The notes: a model not told the origin generated them from the letters alone. Positions 27,636 through 37,859 are shown, counted from the first letter of the stretch. The stretch is 64,000 nt of DNA from Pseudoalteromonas sp. A601 (GCF_002165575.1 NZ_MXQF01000012.1:105671-169670), one strand, 5' to 3'. Numbers and translations are program-made.

Positions 27636-28868
27636 TTATTTTTTCTTTTTAACTTTTGCCTTCGCCTTTTTACGGGCTTTAATTTTAGCTGGATCTTTTA
27701 GTTTCTTGACTGGCATTTTAGCTTCTTTATGCTGTGGCTCAATGCCTTTTATTACGCGGCGTTTAAGTTTTTGCTCAGTGTAACGCTCAACCTTAGCTAA
27801 AACGGCCACATCGTGCGCTTCCACTAATGAAATCGCGATGCCTTTTTTACCTGCGCGACCAGTACGACCAATACGATGTACATATACGTCGGCGGTACGT
27901 GGCATATCAAAGTTAATGACATGGCTAATGTCAGCTACATCAATACCGCGTGCGGCAACATCTGTTGCAACCAATATTTTGGTACGGCCACTGTGGAAGT
28001 TTTCCATTGCTTTCATGCGTTTGTCTTGTGGCATTTCGCCACGTAACCAGGCTGCTTTTACCCCGTTGTTGGTGAGTTCACCAATGAGGGTTTCAAGGCG
28101 CTCTCGAGTTTTAACAAACACAATTGCTTTGCTGACATCTGGGCCATTTAAGGTATTAACTAATAGCTCAAGCTTATGATGGTAGTCATCGGCTAAATGT
28201 ACCCATTGATGGATCTTAGCTTTTTCTTTACGTGACGACTCTGCTTCAAGCAGTGCCGGATCATTTAAAATACGCTCTGCGAATTGCTCTACGCTGTCGC
28301 CTTCAAGTGTTGCTGAAAATAGAAAGCACTGACGACGGTTTTTAGCTTCATCACAAATGCGCAGCATTTCTTTACGAAAGCCCATATCTAACATACGGTC
28401 TGCTTCATCTAAAATAAGCATCTCAACATTTTCAGCATGAAAGTTTTCTGTTTCTAAGTATTCCATTAATCGCCCAGGGGTAGCGATTAAGATATCGTTA
28501 TTTTTTTCAAAAATTTCTTTATGCGTGCCGTAATTAATACCGCCTGTAACCACACCTATTTTTAAATGTGTTTGTTTGGCAAGTAACTCACATTGTTCAT
28601 GAATTTGATACGCAAGTTCACGGGTCGGGGTCATAATTAACACTCGCGCAAAGCCAGGCTCGCGGCGTGGGAAATCCAGTAAGTATTGAATTGCTGGAAT
28701 TAAAAATGCAGCGGTTTTACCTGTGCCTGTAGGCGCTGATGCTAAAATATCACGCCCTTGCAGTGCTTCAGGAATAGCTTGTTGCTGAATGCTGGTTGGG
28801 GTCTCATAACCCATTTTAGCGACGGCGTTTAGTAACTTGTTATCGATATCAAAATCAGAAAATTGCAT
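27636..28868 (-). CDS. srmB: ATP-dependent RNA helicase SrmB (DEAD-box)
   Basis: The 410-residue helicase has the Q motif (GYETPTSIQQQAIP), Walker A APTGTGKT, PTRELA, DEAD (in LILDEADRMLDMGF), SAT, and the C-terminal RGIDVADI and HRIGRTGRAG motifs, then a strongly basic tail of Lys and Arg repeats. E. coli SrmB assists early assembly of the 50S subunit. The name is supported by the divergent neighbour trmN6 (yfiC), as in E. coli. Cytoplasmic. The intergenic gap to trmN6 is 76 bases with both promoters. Confidence 0.9.
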   Translation of the reverse strand: MQFSDFDIDNKLLNAVAKMGYETPTSIQQQAIPEALQGRDILASAPTGTGKTAAFLIPAIQYLLDFPRREPGFARVLIMTPTRELAYQIHEQCELLAKQTHLKIGVVTGGINYGTHKEIFEKNNDILIATPGRLMEYLETENFHAENVEMLILDEADRMLDMGFRKEMLRICDEAKNRRQCFLFSATLEGDSVEQFAERILNDPALLEAESSRKEKAKIHQWVHLADDYHHKLELLVNTLNGPDVSKAIVFVKTRERLETLIGELTNNGVKAAWLRGEMPQDKRMKAMENFHSGRTKILVATDVAARGIDVADISHVINFDMPRTADVYVHRIGRTGRAGKKGIAISLVEAHDVAVLAKVERYTEQKLKRRVIKGIEPQHKEAKMPVKKLKDPAKIKARKKAKAKVKKKK

Positions 28869-28944
28869 AGAGTGTCAAAAATAGAGGACAATTGACGTTA
28901 ATTATACGCGCTATACTGCGGTTGGTGAACGAAAAGGTGAAAAA

Positions 28945-29643
28945 ATGTCAGGTTTTGTGTTTAAACAATTTAAAGTCGAGCATGACCAATGCGCTATGAA
29001 GGTATCGACCGATGGCATTTTACTGGGAGCGTGGGCAAAATTAGTCAGCGGTCAAAGAGCGCTTGATATTGGCACTGGCACTGGTTTACTTGCATTAATG
29101 TGCAAACAGCGCGCTGCTAACTTGGTTATAACCGCTGTTGAAATAGACGAGCCTGCTTACATTCAAGCAAAACAAAATATCGCAAATAGCCCTTGGCCTG
29201 ATATTGCACTTTTCCATCAAAGTATTCAAAATTTTGCAGCTGATGAACTATTTGACGTGGTGATCAGCAATCCTCCTTACTTTAATAATAGTTTAAAAGG
29301 GGATGATACCGCACGAAACGCGGCACGCCATACTGACGGCTTGAGTTTTAGCCAGTTGATTGCTGCATTTAAACGATTAACGCATCATGCTGCACTGTTT
29401 AACTTAATTTTACCAAGCAGCGAAGCTCAATTATTTATAGCACAAGCGTCTGCGCAAGGGCTTTATTTACAACATCTTTGTTTAGTGCAAACTAAAAAAA
29501 CTAAGCCTGCAACGCGCAGCTTAATGTGTTTTGGCTATCAAGAGGTTGATTGCAATCCTCAGCATTTAATTATTCATAATGAAGACGGCCAATACAGTGA
29601 TGATTTTGTTAAGCTGTGTAAGGACTTTTACTTAAAAATGTAA
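28945..29643 (+). CDS. trmN: tRNA1(Val) A37 N6-methyltransferase
   Basis: The 232-residue class I SAM-dependent methyltransferase has the SAM-binding motif DIGTGTGLLAL near residue 40 and the N6-adenine catalytic motif NPPY in VVISNPPYF. It modifies A37 next to the anticodon of tRNA-Val. Position divergent from srmB is conserved with E. coli (yfiC). A 60-base gap separates it from the DUF4153 gene. Confidence 0.9.
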   Translation: MSGFVFKQFKVEHDQCAMKVSTDGILLGAWAKLVSGQRALDIGTGTGLLALMCKQRAANLVITAVEIDEPAYIQAKQNIANSPWPDIALFHQSIQNFAADELFDVVISNPPYFNNSLKGDDTARNAARHTDGLSFSQLIAAFKRLTHHAALFNLILPSSEAQLFIAQASAQGLYLQHLCLVQTKKTKPATRSLMCFGYQEVDCNPQHLIIHNEDGQYSDDFVKLCKDFYLKM

Positions 29644-29705
29644 GCTTTATTGAATAGTAGGTACAAATAACGCACACTGACCAAAATGACTCGGAGTAAA
29701 TAGAT

Positions 29706-31433
29706 ATGGATAATCAATTACCTAAATCACTCATGATACTGCTAGCAGTGTTACAAGGGATTGCTTTAACATTGTTATATCGCAGCCTTGAAGCCGCAAC
29801 ATGGCCCGCCGCCGACCCTATTTGGTTTACCTCTTTAGCTACATTTGTAATCAGTTTTCCTTTACTGACCTTACTCGCTGTGGAGCAAGGTAATATAAAA
29901 AAACTGCTTATTTATTTGCTTCCTTTTTGCTTATTGTTGTCACTATTGGGCGCATACATTGGATCTGAGCATTACCCGTTAGCGTTTATTGATAATGATT
30001 GGCTAACTGCTACGTTTGTAATGACCTCTTTGGTAGCAAGCTTTAAAGCTTTAATGTATATCCAGCAGTTTATAGATAAAGAGGCGATTCATTATGCTCA
30101 GTTGTTTAAACTTTCATGGCGTAATTTTCTTTTATTTATAGAGTGTTGGTTATTTGTATTAATTTTCTGGGGCATTTTAAATTTAGGCGCAGCCTTATTT
30201 GACGCGTTGGACATTGAATTTTTCACAACGCTATTAAGAAAAGAATGGTTTTGGATCCCTACAATTACCTTAGCGTTTGCTTTTGCGAGCATTGTATTTA
30301 GAAGCTTGTTAAATGCAGAGCAAAGCATAGCAACATTACTGCAAGTTCTAATCAAGTTTTTACTGCCTGTTTTAACTATTGTTTCTTTTGGCTTTTTAGC
30401 GACTTTACCCTTTGCTGGGCTTGAAAAATTATGGCAAACAGGCAGGGGGACTTCGTTAGTGTTGTGGCTGCAACTATTAACACTCTTTTTTATAAATACG
30501 GTTTATCAACAGGCGTCATTACAGCGCCCTTACAATGTTGTATTACATAGATTGATTATTATAGGTGTTGGTTTATTACCTATTTATAGCTTAATTGCGG
30601 CTTATGGGTTGTGGTTACGTGTTGATCAATATGGCTTAAGTGTTGCTAGATGCTGGGCCATTTTAATGTGCTTTCTACTGGCGTGTTTTTCGTTTGGCTA
30701 TTTAGTTGGGATTATCAAAAAGCGTGATGCGTGGCTTGAGGTTCAAAACAAGGTCAATATTGGCATGGGGCTCATTGTGCTGGTAAGTATGCTGCTGGTA
30801 AATTCACCTTTGTTAAATTTTCAACGTATCGCGAGTGATAGCCAGATTGCGCGCTTAAATGATGGTAAAGTCACGCTTGAAGAGTTTGATTATAATTACT
30901 TTGCATCAAATCTGGGACGGCAAGGTTATCTTGCAATGCAAGATTTGAAAGCGCAAATAAAAAACTCGCACCCAGAGCAAGTGACAATTATTGAGCGAAT
31001 GTATGTAAACACTGATTTTAAAACCGCAGAAAAGTCTACAACCCTCTCTGAATTTATTGCCCACAGTGTATTTTGGCCAGAACAAGAGGTGTTTTCTGAT
31101 GAATTGATTGAGGCTGTATTCAATAGCATGCATTTTAGCAACTGGGCGCCTTTGCATAGTTATTCATTTTATTTTGTCGCTATTGATTTAAATAACGATG
31201 AGCAGTTAGATTATGTTTTCATTGATGAAACAAATGATTTCACCAATGCTAAATTATGGTCTCATAATGGTAGTAAATGGCAGCAATACTACATGACTAC
31301 GGATAACCCAGACCAAATCAAGTGGTTAAAAAGTCTAATAAACGCCAATGATATAAGCGTAGAGCAGCCTCAATATAACCACTTAAGAGTCGGTGATGCA
31401 GTATTTAAAGTCACAAATGAAATAGAAAATTAA
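29706..31433 (+). CDS. DUF4153 membrane protein
   Basis: The 575-residue product has about ten to eleven membrane segments in its first 365 residues and a soluble C-terminal portion of about 200 residues. The topology and the LFKLSWRNFLLFIECWLFVL region fit DUF4153, a family of unknown function. The tail includes a DLNNDEQLDYVFID stretch resembling an EF-hand-like or FG-GAP-like calcium loop. No transport motif is visible. It appears to be a single gene; the next gene is convergent after 10 bases with no clear terminator between. Confidence 0.7.
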   Translation: MDNQLPKSLMILLAVLQGIALTLLYRSLEAATWPAADPIWFTSLATFVISFPLLTLLAVEQGNIKKLLIYLLPFCLLLSLLGAYIGSEHYPLAFIDNDWLTATFVMTSLVASFKALMYIQQFIDKEAIHYAQLFKLSWRNFLLFIECWLFVLIFWGILNLGAALFDALDIEFFTTLLRKEWFWIPTITLAFAFASIVFRSLLNAEQSIATLLQVLIKFLLPVLTIVSFGFLATLPFAGLEKLWQTGRGTSLVLWLQLLTLFFINTVYQQASLQRPYNVVLHRLIIIGVGLLPIYSLIAAYGLWLRVDQYGLSVARCWAILMCFLLACFSFGYLVGIIKKRDAWLEVQNKVNIGMGLIVLVSMLLVNSPLLNFQRIASDSQIARLNDGKVTLEEFDYNYFASNLGRQGYLAMQDLKAQIKNSHPEQVTIIERMYVNTDFKTAEKSTTLSEFIAHSVFWPEQEVFSDELIEAVFNSMHFSNWAPLHSYSFYFVAIDLNNDEQLDYVFIDETNDFTNAKLWSHNGSKWQQYYMTTDNPDQIKWLKSLINANDISVEQPQYNHLRVGDAVFKVTNEIEN

Positions 31434-31443
31434 AATTACTCGT

Positions 31444-32097
31444 TCACTCTGTGATCGTTGCTTTGATCCCTGATTTGTCTAGAACAAGAGTATATGAATT
31501 ATCGTATGATGTATGACAAATAGACAAAGGTTCATTATTAAATTTAATATCTGAATTACAGTCATCAACATAATACCAATTACTTATTTCACCTTGCTCG
31601 AGATTAAAGGTTTTACTATTAATTGTAATTGGCATATCTGTTGACGCTAAAAATCGGATAGCGAAAAAGCTACTTTTATTTTTACTTTGATTTTGAATGA
31701 TGCTTAAGTTGAGTCGTTCATTATTTTGCCAAGCAATAAAGTGATAATCTTGTTCGTTTTTCACTTTGTATGTTTTTTTTACTCGTTTAGTCTTGTGAGT
31801 ATGATCTTGAATATAAAAGGTGATTTCTCGATTAGTGTTGTGTTCATGAGTGACTGATTTGGGCTCTGAGTCAGTTGAAAGTGTATCTATATAATACTTG
31901 TTTTTCTCTACATCACGGGGATCTCCATCTAGCTGTGTATTAGCTATATGATAATCAATCTCTAGATCTGTAGCATTTACTAATGTGTAGTCATTTTTGT
32001 AAAAGCTAGAACCAAAATTTGCGGTTTCTAAGTCTTCAGAATTACAGCCAGTAAAAGCTATAGGAAATAATAACAAGCTAATTGTTTTTTTGAACAT
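31444..32097 (-). CDS. Lipoprotein of unknown function
   Basis: The 217-residue product starts MFKKTISLLLFPIAFTGC, a lipoprotein signal with lipobox FTGC. The rest is polar and beta-rich with two Cys near the C-terminus (DDCNSD and SICHT). I recognise no domain. Base composition is more AT-rich than its neighbours, which is compatible with acquired DNA. Its stop is only 10 bases from the stop of the convergent DUF4153 gene. Confidence 0.6.
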   Translation of the reverse strand: MFKKTISLLLFPIAFTGCNSEDLETANFGSSFYKNDYTLVNATDLEIDYHIANTQLDGDPRDVEKNKYYIDTLSTDSEPKSVTHEHNTNREITFYIQDHTHKTKRVKKTYKVKNEQDYHFIAWQNNERLNLSIIQNQSKNKSSFFAIRFLASTDMPITINSKTFNLEQGEISNWYYVDDCNSDIKFNNEPLSICHTSYDNSYTLVLDKSGIKATITE

Positions 32098-32456
32098 AGG
32101 TAAATCCTTTTAATTTATTTGAACGCATAAATCATAATTCATCACTTAGTATTAATGTGTATAAAAATGTAATTTTTTGTATTAAACAAGGTAAAAGGAG
32201 TGATGGGAATATGTCTACACAAACCACCTCAAGATGCAGAATTCAGCGCTTCACAGAGGCTTAATATCAAGGCGTTAGAAGCGATTTATACTTAGCCCTC
32301 GAGGTTACAAACCTCGCGCCGTGATTAAACCGCCCCTAGTTTGAATAAGCTTTAATCCGCAAAGGTCAATAGACCCTAAACAAAAGAGAGTTGTTTGATA
32401 ACCAACTTAAATCGCTTTTAATTTTGAGGACACAGCAAGGAACAACCTTTTGTTAA
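32098..32456. repeat. Intergenic region with palindromic, MITE-like sequence
   Basis: No gene found. The segment includes a perfect hairpin CGAGGTT-ACA-AACCTCG (about 32300-32316) nested inside a wider inverted pair AAGCGATTTA (near 32280) / TAAATCGCTT (near 32408). Outer sequences CACCTCAAGATG and TTTTGAGGACAC are also weakly complementary. This layered symmetry is like small non-autonomous elements or REP-type palindromes, but no clear target duplication was found. Confidence 0.4.
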
Positions 32457-32978
32457 TTAAAGGCTTTCACTGTACTCGGTCATTACTTGCTCAACCCAAC
32501 TAGCTATGCGCTCATCGCTCTGCTCATATTGGCTGTCTTCGTCAAGAGCAAGGCCGACAAAATGTTTACCATCGGTGGTGAGTGCTTTTGATGCTTCAAA
32601 TTCGTAGCTAGCATCGTTAGGCCATAAGCCTAATTGAGTAAACTCTTGACTGCTAATTTCATCATGTAGCATACCTAGCGCATCTTGAAACCATTGGCCG
32701 TAACCCTGCTGGTCGCCCATGCCAAATAAGGCGATGGTTTTTCCGGTTAGGTTAACGTCTTTAATGTCATCCCAGATTGATTCCCAATCCTCTTGTAACT
32801 CACCAAAGTCCCACGTTGAAATACCAAAGATGATAAAGTCGTAATTCTCTGCATTTTTTAGAGGCTCATCTTTGATGTTATGTAAACTGACAATGTCTTG
32901 CCCAATAATATCGCGGATTTTTTCTGCTGCTATTTCGGTATAGCATGTTGTAGAGCCGTAAAATAAACCAATTTGCAT
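32457..32978 (-). CDS. fldB: Flavodoxin FldB
   Basis: The 173-residue FMN-binding electron carrier has the flavodoxin phosphate loop YGSTTCYTE near its N-terminus and the FMN-stacking regions STWDFGE and [13 protein letters not shown]. The frame is open four codons further to 32990; the ATG at 32978 is preferred because the protein then begins MQIGLFYGS like E. coli FldB. It is divergent from xerD, which is the E. coli order fldB / xerD-dsbC-recJ-prfB-lysS. Confidence 0.9.
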   Translation of the reverse strand: MQIGLFYGSTTCYTEIAAEKIRDIIGQDIVSLHNIKDEPLKNAENYDFIIFGISTWDFGELQEDWESIWDDIKDVNLTGKTIALFGMGDQQGYGQWFQDALGMLHDEISSQEFTQLGLWPNDASYEFEASKALTTDGKHFVGLALDEDSQYEQSDERIASWVEQVMTEYSESL

Positions 32979-33069
32979 CGTATTTATCACTGTGTGTTTG
33001 CCTGATATGATAGGCTCAAGTTTACCGTAAGGTATTACTAATTGATACCTTGATTAAAATGGAACAACT

Positions 33070-34011
33070 GTGACTAAGTTTGCAAAAAATGAATCATTAA
33101 GCCCACTTACAGAGCACCAAGATGAGCTTATTAACAATAGCGACTATCTTGAGTCGTTTTTAGATAATCTTTATCTTGAGCAGCATGTTAGTGATAACAC
33201 GTTATCTGCATATCGAAGTGACCTAGATAAGTTCTGTTTATTTTTAGAGGGGCAAGATTTACTCACGGTATCGGCCTTAGACATTGAAAGTTATTTAGCG
33301 CATCGGGTTGATTTAGGTTTAAAGCCACGCAGCACAGCGCGTAGCATTAGTGCGTTAAAACGCTTTTATCAATATTTAGTACGCGAGAAGTACATGAGTG
33401 AATCGCCGATGGTGAATATCGCTCAGCCAAAAGCGGGCCAGACACTACCTAAAACGCTTTCTGAAAATGAAGTTGAAGCATTACTTGCAGCCCCCAATGT
33501 TGATGAACCCATGGGGCTGCGCGATAAAGCCATGTTAGAGCTCTTATATGCTACGGGCTTGCGGGTCAGTGAGCTTGTTGGTTTACGCATGGAGCAAATA
33601 AACATGCGCCAGTCTGTTGTGTTTGTTAAAGGCAAAGGCAATAAAGAGCGTTTGGTGCCACTTGGCGAAGAAGCCATGTATTGGCTTGAGCAGTTTTTAA
33701 AATTAGGGCGCGGGCAAATGATCAAGCATGCCACCGATTTTGTGTTTCCCTCTAAACGCGGAGTAGGCATGACGAGACAAACTTTTTGGCATCGGATCAA
33801 ACACTATGCTATTTTGGCATCGGTTGAGTCGCCTTTATCGCCCCATACGCTGCGTCATGCTTTTGCAACGCATTTACTTAATCATGGTGCAGACCTTAGA
33901 GTTGTGCAAATGATGTTAGGGCATAGCGATTTATCGACGACACAAATTTATACCCATGTTGCGAATGAACGATTAAAATCGGTACATCAGCAACATCACC
34001 CGCGTGCTTAG
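33070..34011 (+). CDS. xerD: Site-specific tyrosine recombinase XerD
   Basis: The 313-residue recombinase, with XerC, resolves chromosome dimers at dif during division. It starts at GTG. An N-terminal SAM-like core-binding domain (about 25-115) is followed by the catalytic domain with Arg165 (ATGLRVSEL), Lys189, His259/Arg262 (HTLRHAF), His285 (LGHSDLS) and the nucleophile Tyr294 (TTQIYTH). The N-terminus has about 20 extra residues compared with E. coli XerD. First gene of the plus-strand run to lysS. Confidence 0.95.
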   Translation: MTKFAKNESLSPLTEHQDELINNSDYLESFLDNLYLEQHVSDNTLSAYRSDLDKFCLFLEGQDLLTVSALDIESYLAHRVDLGLKPRSTARSISALKRFYQYLVREKYMSESPMVNIAQPKAGQTLPKTLSENEVEALLAAPNVDEPMGLRDKAMLELLYATGLRVSELVGLRMEQINMRQSVVFVKGKGNKERLVPLGEEAMYWLEQFLKLGRGQMIKHATDFVFPSKRGVGMTRQTFWHRIKHYAILASVESPLSPHTLRHAFATHLLNHGADLRVVQMMLGHSDLSTTQIYTHVANERLKSVHQQHHPRA

Positions 34012-34075
34012 TGAAATTTTTTTAGTACACTAGCGGTCATAGTAAAGATGAATTATCAGGATATAAGAGAACAAT

Positions 34076-34804
34076 ATGAAAAAGTTAGTATTAGCCGGTG
34101 CAATGTTAGGCACCAGTTTAAGTGCGTTTGCAAATGGTGTATTAGCCGTACCTGATGCCAATGACCCAATTGTGACTAAGTTTGCTGAGCTAGGCGTTAC
34201 TGTAAAGCATATTAATCCAAGCCCTGTGGCTGGATTGAAAGAGTTAATTACCGATAAAGGTGTATTGTACGCAAGTGCAGATGGCCAATATTTAATGCAG
34301 GGCACCTTAATTGACTTAAACAATCGTAGTAATTTAACCGAACAGGCTCTTAACGGTGTTCGTAAAGAGGGGTTATCTGAATACGAAAACTCAATGATTG
34401 TTTACAAAGCGCCAAATGAAAAACACAGTATTACTGTTTTTACAGATATCAGCTGTGGTTATTGCCGTAAATTACACCGTGAGCTTGACGATTTACTCGA
34501 GGCGGGTATTACTGTTAAATATTTAGCGTTCCCACGTGGCGGTTTACAAGGTTCTGGTTATGCTGATTTAATGAATGTTTGGTGTGCCAAAGATCAACAA
34601 GAAGCACTCACTGAGGCAAAAGCAGGCGCTGACACTAAAGTGATACAAGGTTGTGCTGCACCAGTTGCTGAACACTATCAGTTAGGTCAGAGTTTTGGTA
34701 TTAGTGGCACACCAGCTATTATTTTAGAAGATGGTACCATGATCCCAGGTTACCAACCTGCGGCAGCGCTTAGTGCTGCACTTGAAGCGAACAAGTCTTC
34801 ATAA
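34076..34804 (+). CDS. dsbC: Thiol:disulfide interchange protein DsbC
   Basis: This periplasmic disulfide isomerase has 242 residues, a signal peptide (to about residue 19), an N-terminal dimerisation domain and a thioredoxin-fold domain with the active site Cys127-Gly-Tyr-Cys130. The cis-Pro loop GTPAII is present near residue 218. It lies between xerD and recJ, as in E. coli. A terminator follows, so recJ probably has its own promoter. Confidence 0.95.
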   Translation: MKKLVLAGAMLGTSLSAFANGVLAVPDANDPIVTKFAELGVTVKHINPSPVAGLKELITDKGVLYASADGQYLMQGTLIDLNNRSNLTEQALNGVRKEGLSEYENSMIVYKAPNEKHSITVFTDISCGYCRKLHRELDDLLEAGITVKYLAFPRGGLQGSGYADLMNVWCAKDQQEALTEAKAGADTKVIQGCAAPVAEHYQLGQSFGISGTPAIILEDGTMIPGYQPAAALSAALEANKSS

Positions 34805-34820
34805 TTAAATAAAACGTTTA

Positions 34821-34847
34821 AAAAAGGCCGTTTTAGGCCTTTTTTTG
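34821..34847 (+). terminator. Terminator after dsbC
   Basis: AAAAAGGCC-GTTTTA-GGCCTTTTTTT is a compact hairpin with a T-run, 17 bases after the dsbC stop. Confidence 0.8.
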
Positions 34848-34881
34848 TTAGCTCTCCTAGCTTAAAAGTATCGCCTGCTGC

Positions 34882-36603
34882 ATGAAAAAAATAATTCAAG
34901 CTCGACAATGTGTTGATGACTCACACCTACCCAATAATTTACACCCAGTTATTAAGCAAATTTACGCCAATCGCCAAGTAAGCCATGCCGATGAACTAAA
35001 TAATAGCGCAGCCACATTGCATGATTTTAGGTTGTTTAAAGATATTGATAAAGCTACTGAGCTATTAATCTGGGCGTTGCAAACACAAAGTAAAATTCTT
35101 ATTGTGGGTGATTTTGATGCTGATGGTGCTACCAGTACCGCAACATTAATGCACGGCCTGAGCATGTTTGGTTTTGCCCATTTAGATTACCTTATTCCTG
35201 ACCGATTTAGCCTCGGGTATGGACTAAGCCCAGCGCTTGCTGAGCAAATAGTCACAATAGCGCCAGATTTAGTGATCACTGTTGATAATGGTATTTCATG
35301 TATTGCAGGTATTGAGATTGTTAAAGCCGCAGGAATTAAAGTCCTAGTAACTGACCACCACTTGCAAGGTGAGCAATTACCAAATGCCGATGCTATAGTT
35401 AACCCAAACCGTCACGACTGCGATTTTCCATCTAAATCAATTGCAGGTGTTGGGGTCGCGTTTTATCTACTGATAGCACTGAGGAGTGCATTACGTGATT
35501 TAGGCCACTTTGAACAGCAACAACCACCCAATTTAGCTGAATTACTTGATATCGTTGCGCTTGGTACAGTGGCGGATGTGGTCGCGCTGGATGCGAATAA
35601 TCGCACTTTAGTGCATCAGGGGTTAGCACGAATTCGCAGTGGCAATACCCGCCCAGGGATTATCGCATTAATTGAAGTTGCAAATCGCAATGCTGCACGC
35701 TTAAGTGCCAGTGACTTTGGTTTTTCATTAGCACCACGCTTAAACGCAGCAGGGCGCTTAGATGATATGAGCTTAGGGATAGCGTGTTTGTTATCAGCGG
35801 ATTTAAATCAAGCAAGGCGTATTGCTGGCGAGCTCGACAGCTTAAATCATGAGCGCCGCGAAATAGAGCAAGGCATGCAAGCTGAGGCACAAGCGGTACT
35901 CGACCGCCTAGCATTTAGTAGTGATACCGTACCAGATGCCATTTGTTTATATCAGCAAGATTGGCATCAAGGTGTAATTGGTATTTTAGCGGGACGCTTA
36001 AAAGAAAAGTATCACAGGCCCACCGTTATATTCGCTGGTGGTGATAATGGCGAAATCAAAGGCTCTTGCCGTTCGATTGAAGGGCTGCACATGCGTGACC
36101 TACTCGAGCGTTTGAATACCTTACACCCACATTTAATTAGTAAGTTTGGTGGTCATGCCATGGCTGCGGGACTGAGTATTAATGAACAACACTTTAGTGA
36201 GTTTAAACAGGCTTTTGAGCAAGCAGTTACCGCGCAATTAAGCGAAGAGTATAAGCAGTGCGTTATTCTTACTGACGGTGAGTTACCCGCTGATTGCTTT
36301 AACATGGATTTTGCGCAGCTAATTAAACAAGCAGGGCCATGGGGGCAGCAATTTCCTGAGCCAGTGTTTGAGCACACCTTTGAAGTTGTACAGCAGCGTA
36401 TTGTTGGTGAAAAACATTTAAAACTAGTGCTTAAACATCAATCTGGTCATTTGGTAGATGCGATTGCATTTGGCGTTGACGTTAAAGCGTGGCCTGACAC
36501 TGAAGTGCGTTTTGTTGATGTTGCTTATCAGCTGGATATAAATGAGTTTAGAGGTAAATATACGCTGCAATTAATTGTCCGTGAGCTACAAAAGAGCCCT
36601 TAA
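34882..36603 (+). CDS. recJ: Single-strand-specific 5'-3' exonuclease RecJ
   Basis: The 573-residue DHH-family nuclease acts in RecF-pathway recombination and mismatch and base-excision repair. Motifs: D77-F-D79-A-D81-G (motif I), DNGIS, DHH at 158-160 (motif III), LGTVADVV, and the DHHA1 region with GGHAMAAGLS; the OB-fold lies near 450-560. The start ATG at 34882 agrees in length with E. coli RecJ (577). Upstream of prfB by about 130 bases. Confidence 0.95.
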   Translation: MKKIIQARQCVDDSHLPNNLHPVIKQIYANRQVSHADELNNSAATLHDFRLFKDIDKATELLIWALQTQSKILIVGDFDADGATSTATLMHGLSMFGFAHLDYLIPDRFSLGYGLSPALAEQIVTIAPDLVITVDNGISCIAGIEIVKAAGIKVLVTDHHLQGEQLPNADAIVNPNRHDCDFPSKSIAGVGVAFYLLIALRSALRDLGHFEQQQPPNLAELLDIVALGTVADVVALDANNRTLVHQGLARIRSGNTRPGIIALIEVANRNAARLSASDFGFSLAPRLNAAGRLDDMSLGIACLLSADLNQARRIAGELDSLNHERREIEQGMQAEAQAVLDRLAFSSDTVPDAICLYQQDWHQGVIGILAGRLKEKYHRPTVIFAGGDNGEIKGSCRSIEGLHMRDLLERLNTLHPHLISKFGGHAMAAGLSINEQHFSEFKQAFEQAVTAQLSEEYKQCVILTDGELPADCFNMDFAQLIKQAGPWGQQFPEPVFEHTFEVVQQRIVGEKHLKLVLKHQSGHLVDAIAFGVDVKAWPDTEVRFVDVAYQLDINEFRGKYTLQLIVRELQKSP

Positions 36604-36638
36604 AAAATATCGCACTAGGGCGTATAAAGTACTAATAA

Positions 36639-36675
36639 AACGCGCGGTTTTTTGTTAAAATCGGGCGTTTTTATT
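36639..36675 (+). terminator. Possible terminator between recJ and prfB
   Basis: AAAACGC and GCGTTTT form a stem with a 23-base loop, followed by TTATTATTT. The stem is short and the loop long, so the call is weak. Confidence 0.35.
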
Positions 36676-36734
36676 ATTTAAAGAAATTTATAGGGCAAAT
36701 TGCCGTGTAAATCAGCCATTTTGGAGTAACGTAG

Positions 36735-37833
36735 ATGTTTGAAGTGAATCCTGTGATTAATCAAATCAAGGAAATTCGCGAACGTACCGAGCTGCTTCGG
36801 GGGTACCTTTGACTACGCTCATAAACAAGAGCGCCTAGAAGAGGTTAACGCCGAACTTGAAGACTCAGCGGTATGGAATGAGCCTGAACGTGCGCAAGCA
36901 CTTGGCCGTGAAAAATCAGCACTAGAGGCTGTTGTCGAAACGATTGACAACCTTGTTGCTGGTGCCGACGATGTTGAAGGTTTACTTGAACTTGCCATTG
37001 AAGCTGAAGACGAAGAGACTTTTAACGAGGCGCAAAGCGAGCTAGATGACTTAAACGAGCAGCTCGAAGGTTTAGAGTTCCGTCGTATGTTCTCAGGCCC
37101 CCACGATTCAAACGATGCTTACTTAGATTTACAATCTGGCTCAGGCGGCACCGAAGCACAAGACTGGTGTAACATGCTGCTGCGTATGTACTTACGTTGG
37201 GGTGAAGCGAAAGGCTTTAAAGTTGAATTAGTTGAAGCCACTGACGGTGATGTTGCGGGTATCAAAGGCGCCACAGTACGCTTTGTTGGTGAATACGCTT
37301 ATGGCTGGTTGCGCACAGAAACAGGTGTTCATCGTCTTGTGCGTAAGAGTCCATTTGATTCAAGTGGCCGTCGTCACACATCTTTTGCTTCAGCATTTGT
37401 ATACCCTGAGATAGACGATAATATCGAAATTGATATTAACCCGTCTGATTTACGAATTGACGTATACCGCGCATCAGGTGCGGGTGGTCAGCACGTAAAT
37501 ACCACAGAATCTGCGGTACGTATTACCCACGTGCCAACAAATACGGTTGTACAGTGTCAAAACGAGCGTTCTCAGCATAAAAATAAAGCGCAAGCGATGA
37601 AGCAGTTAAAAGCAAAATTATTTGAGCTCGAACTGCAACAACAAAATGCTGAAAAACAAAGCCAAGAAGACGCCAAATCGGATATCGGTTGGGGTAGTCA
37701 AATTCGTTCATATGTACTTGATGACGCCCGTATTAAAGATTTGCGTACTGGCGTTGAAAACCGTAATACCCAATCGGTACTTGACGGTAACTTAGACAAA
37801 TTTATTGAAGCCAGCCTAAAATCTGGTTTATAA
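36735..37833 (+). CDS. prfB: Peptide chain release factor 2, with programmed +1 frameshift
   Basis: RF2 recognises UGA and UAA stop codons. The ATG at 36735 opens a 25-codon frame that ends at an in-frame TGA (36810-36812) in the context CTT-TGA-C, preceded by the Shine-Dalgarno-like CGGGGG. A +1 shift at CTT continues at 36811 (GAC) to 37833, for 365 residues, the E. coli length. Low RF2 lets the shift occur, so the factor controls its own synthesis. The stop-codon-reading SPF tripeptide falls at residues 205-207 and the catalytic GGQ at 250-252, both at the E. coli numbers. A gene caller without frameshift support would report only a shortened frame from 37087. Confidence 0.97.
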
Positions 37834-37859
37834 CCACCAAGCTAAAAAAGAGCTAAAAA

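Noticed and set aside
37087..37833. A short RF2-like protein starting at 37087.
   Set aside because: Upstream codons 1-117 of RF2 are present and join through the programmed frameshift at 36810.
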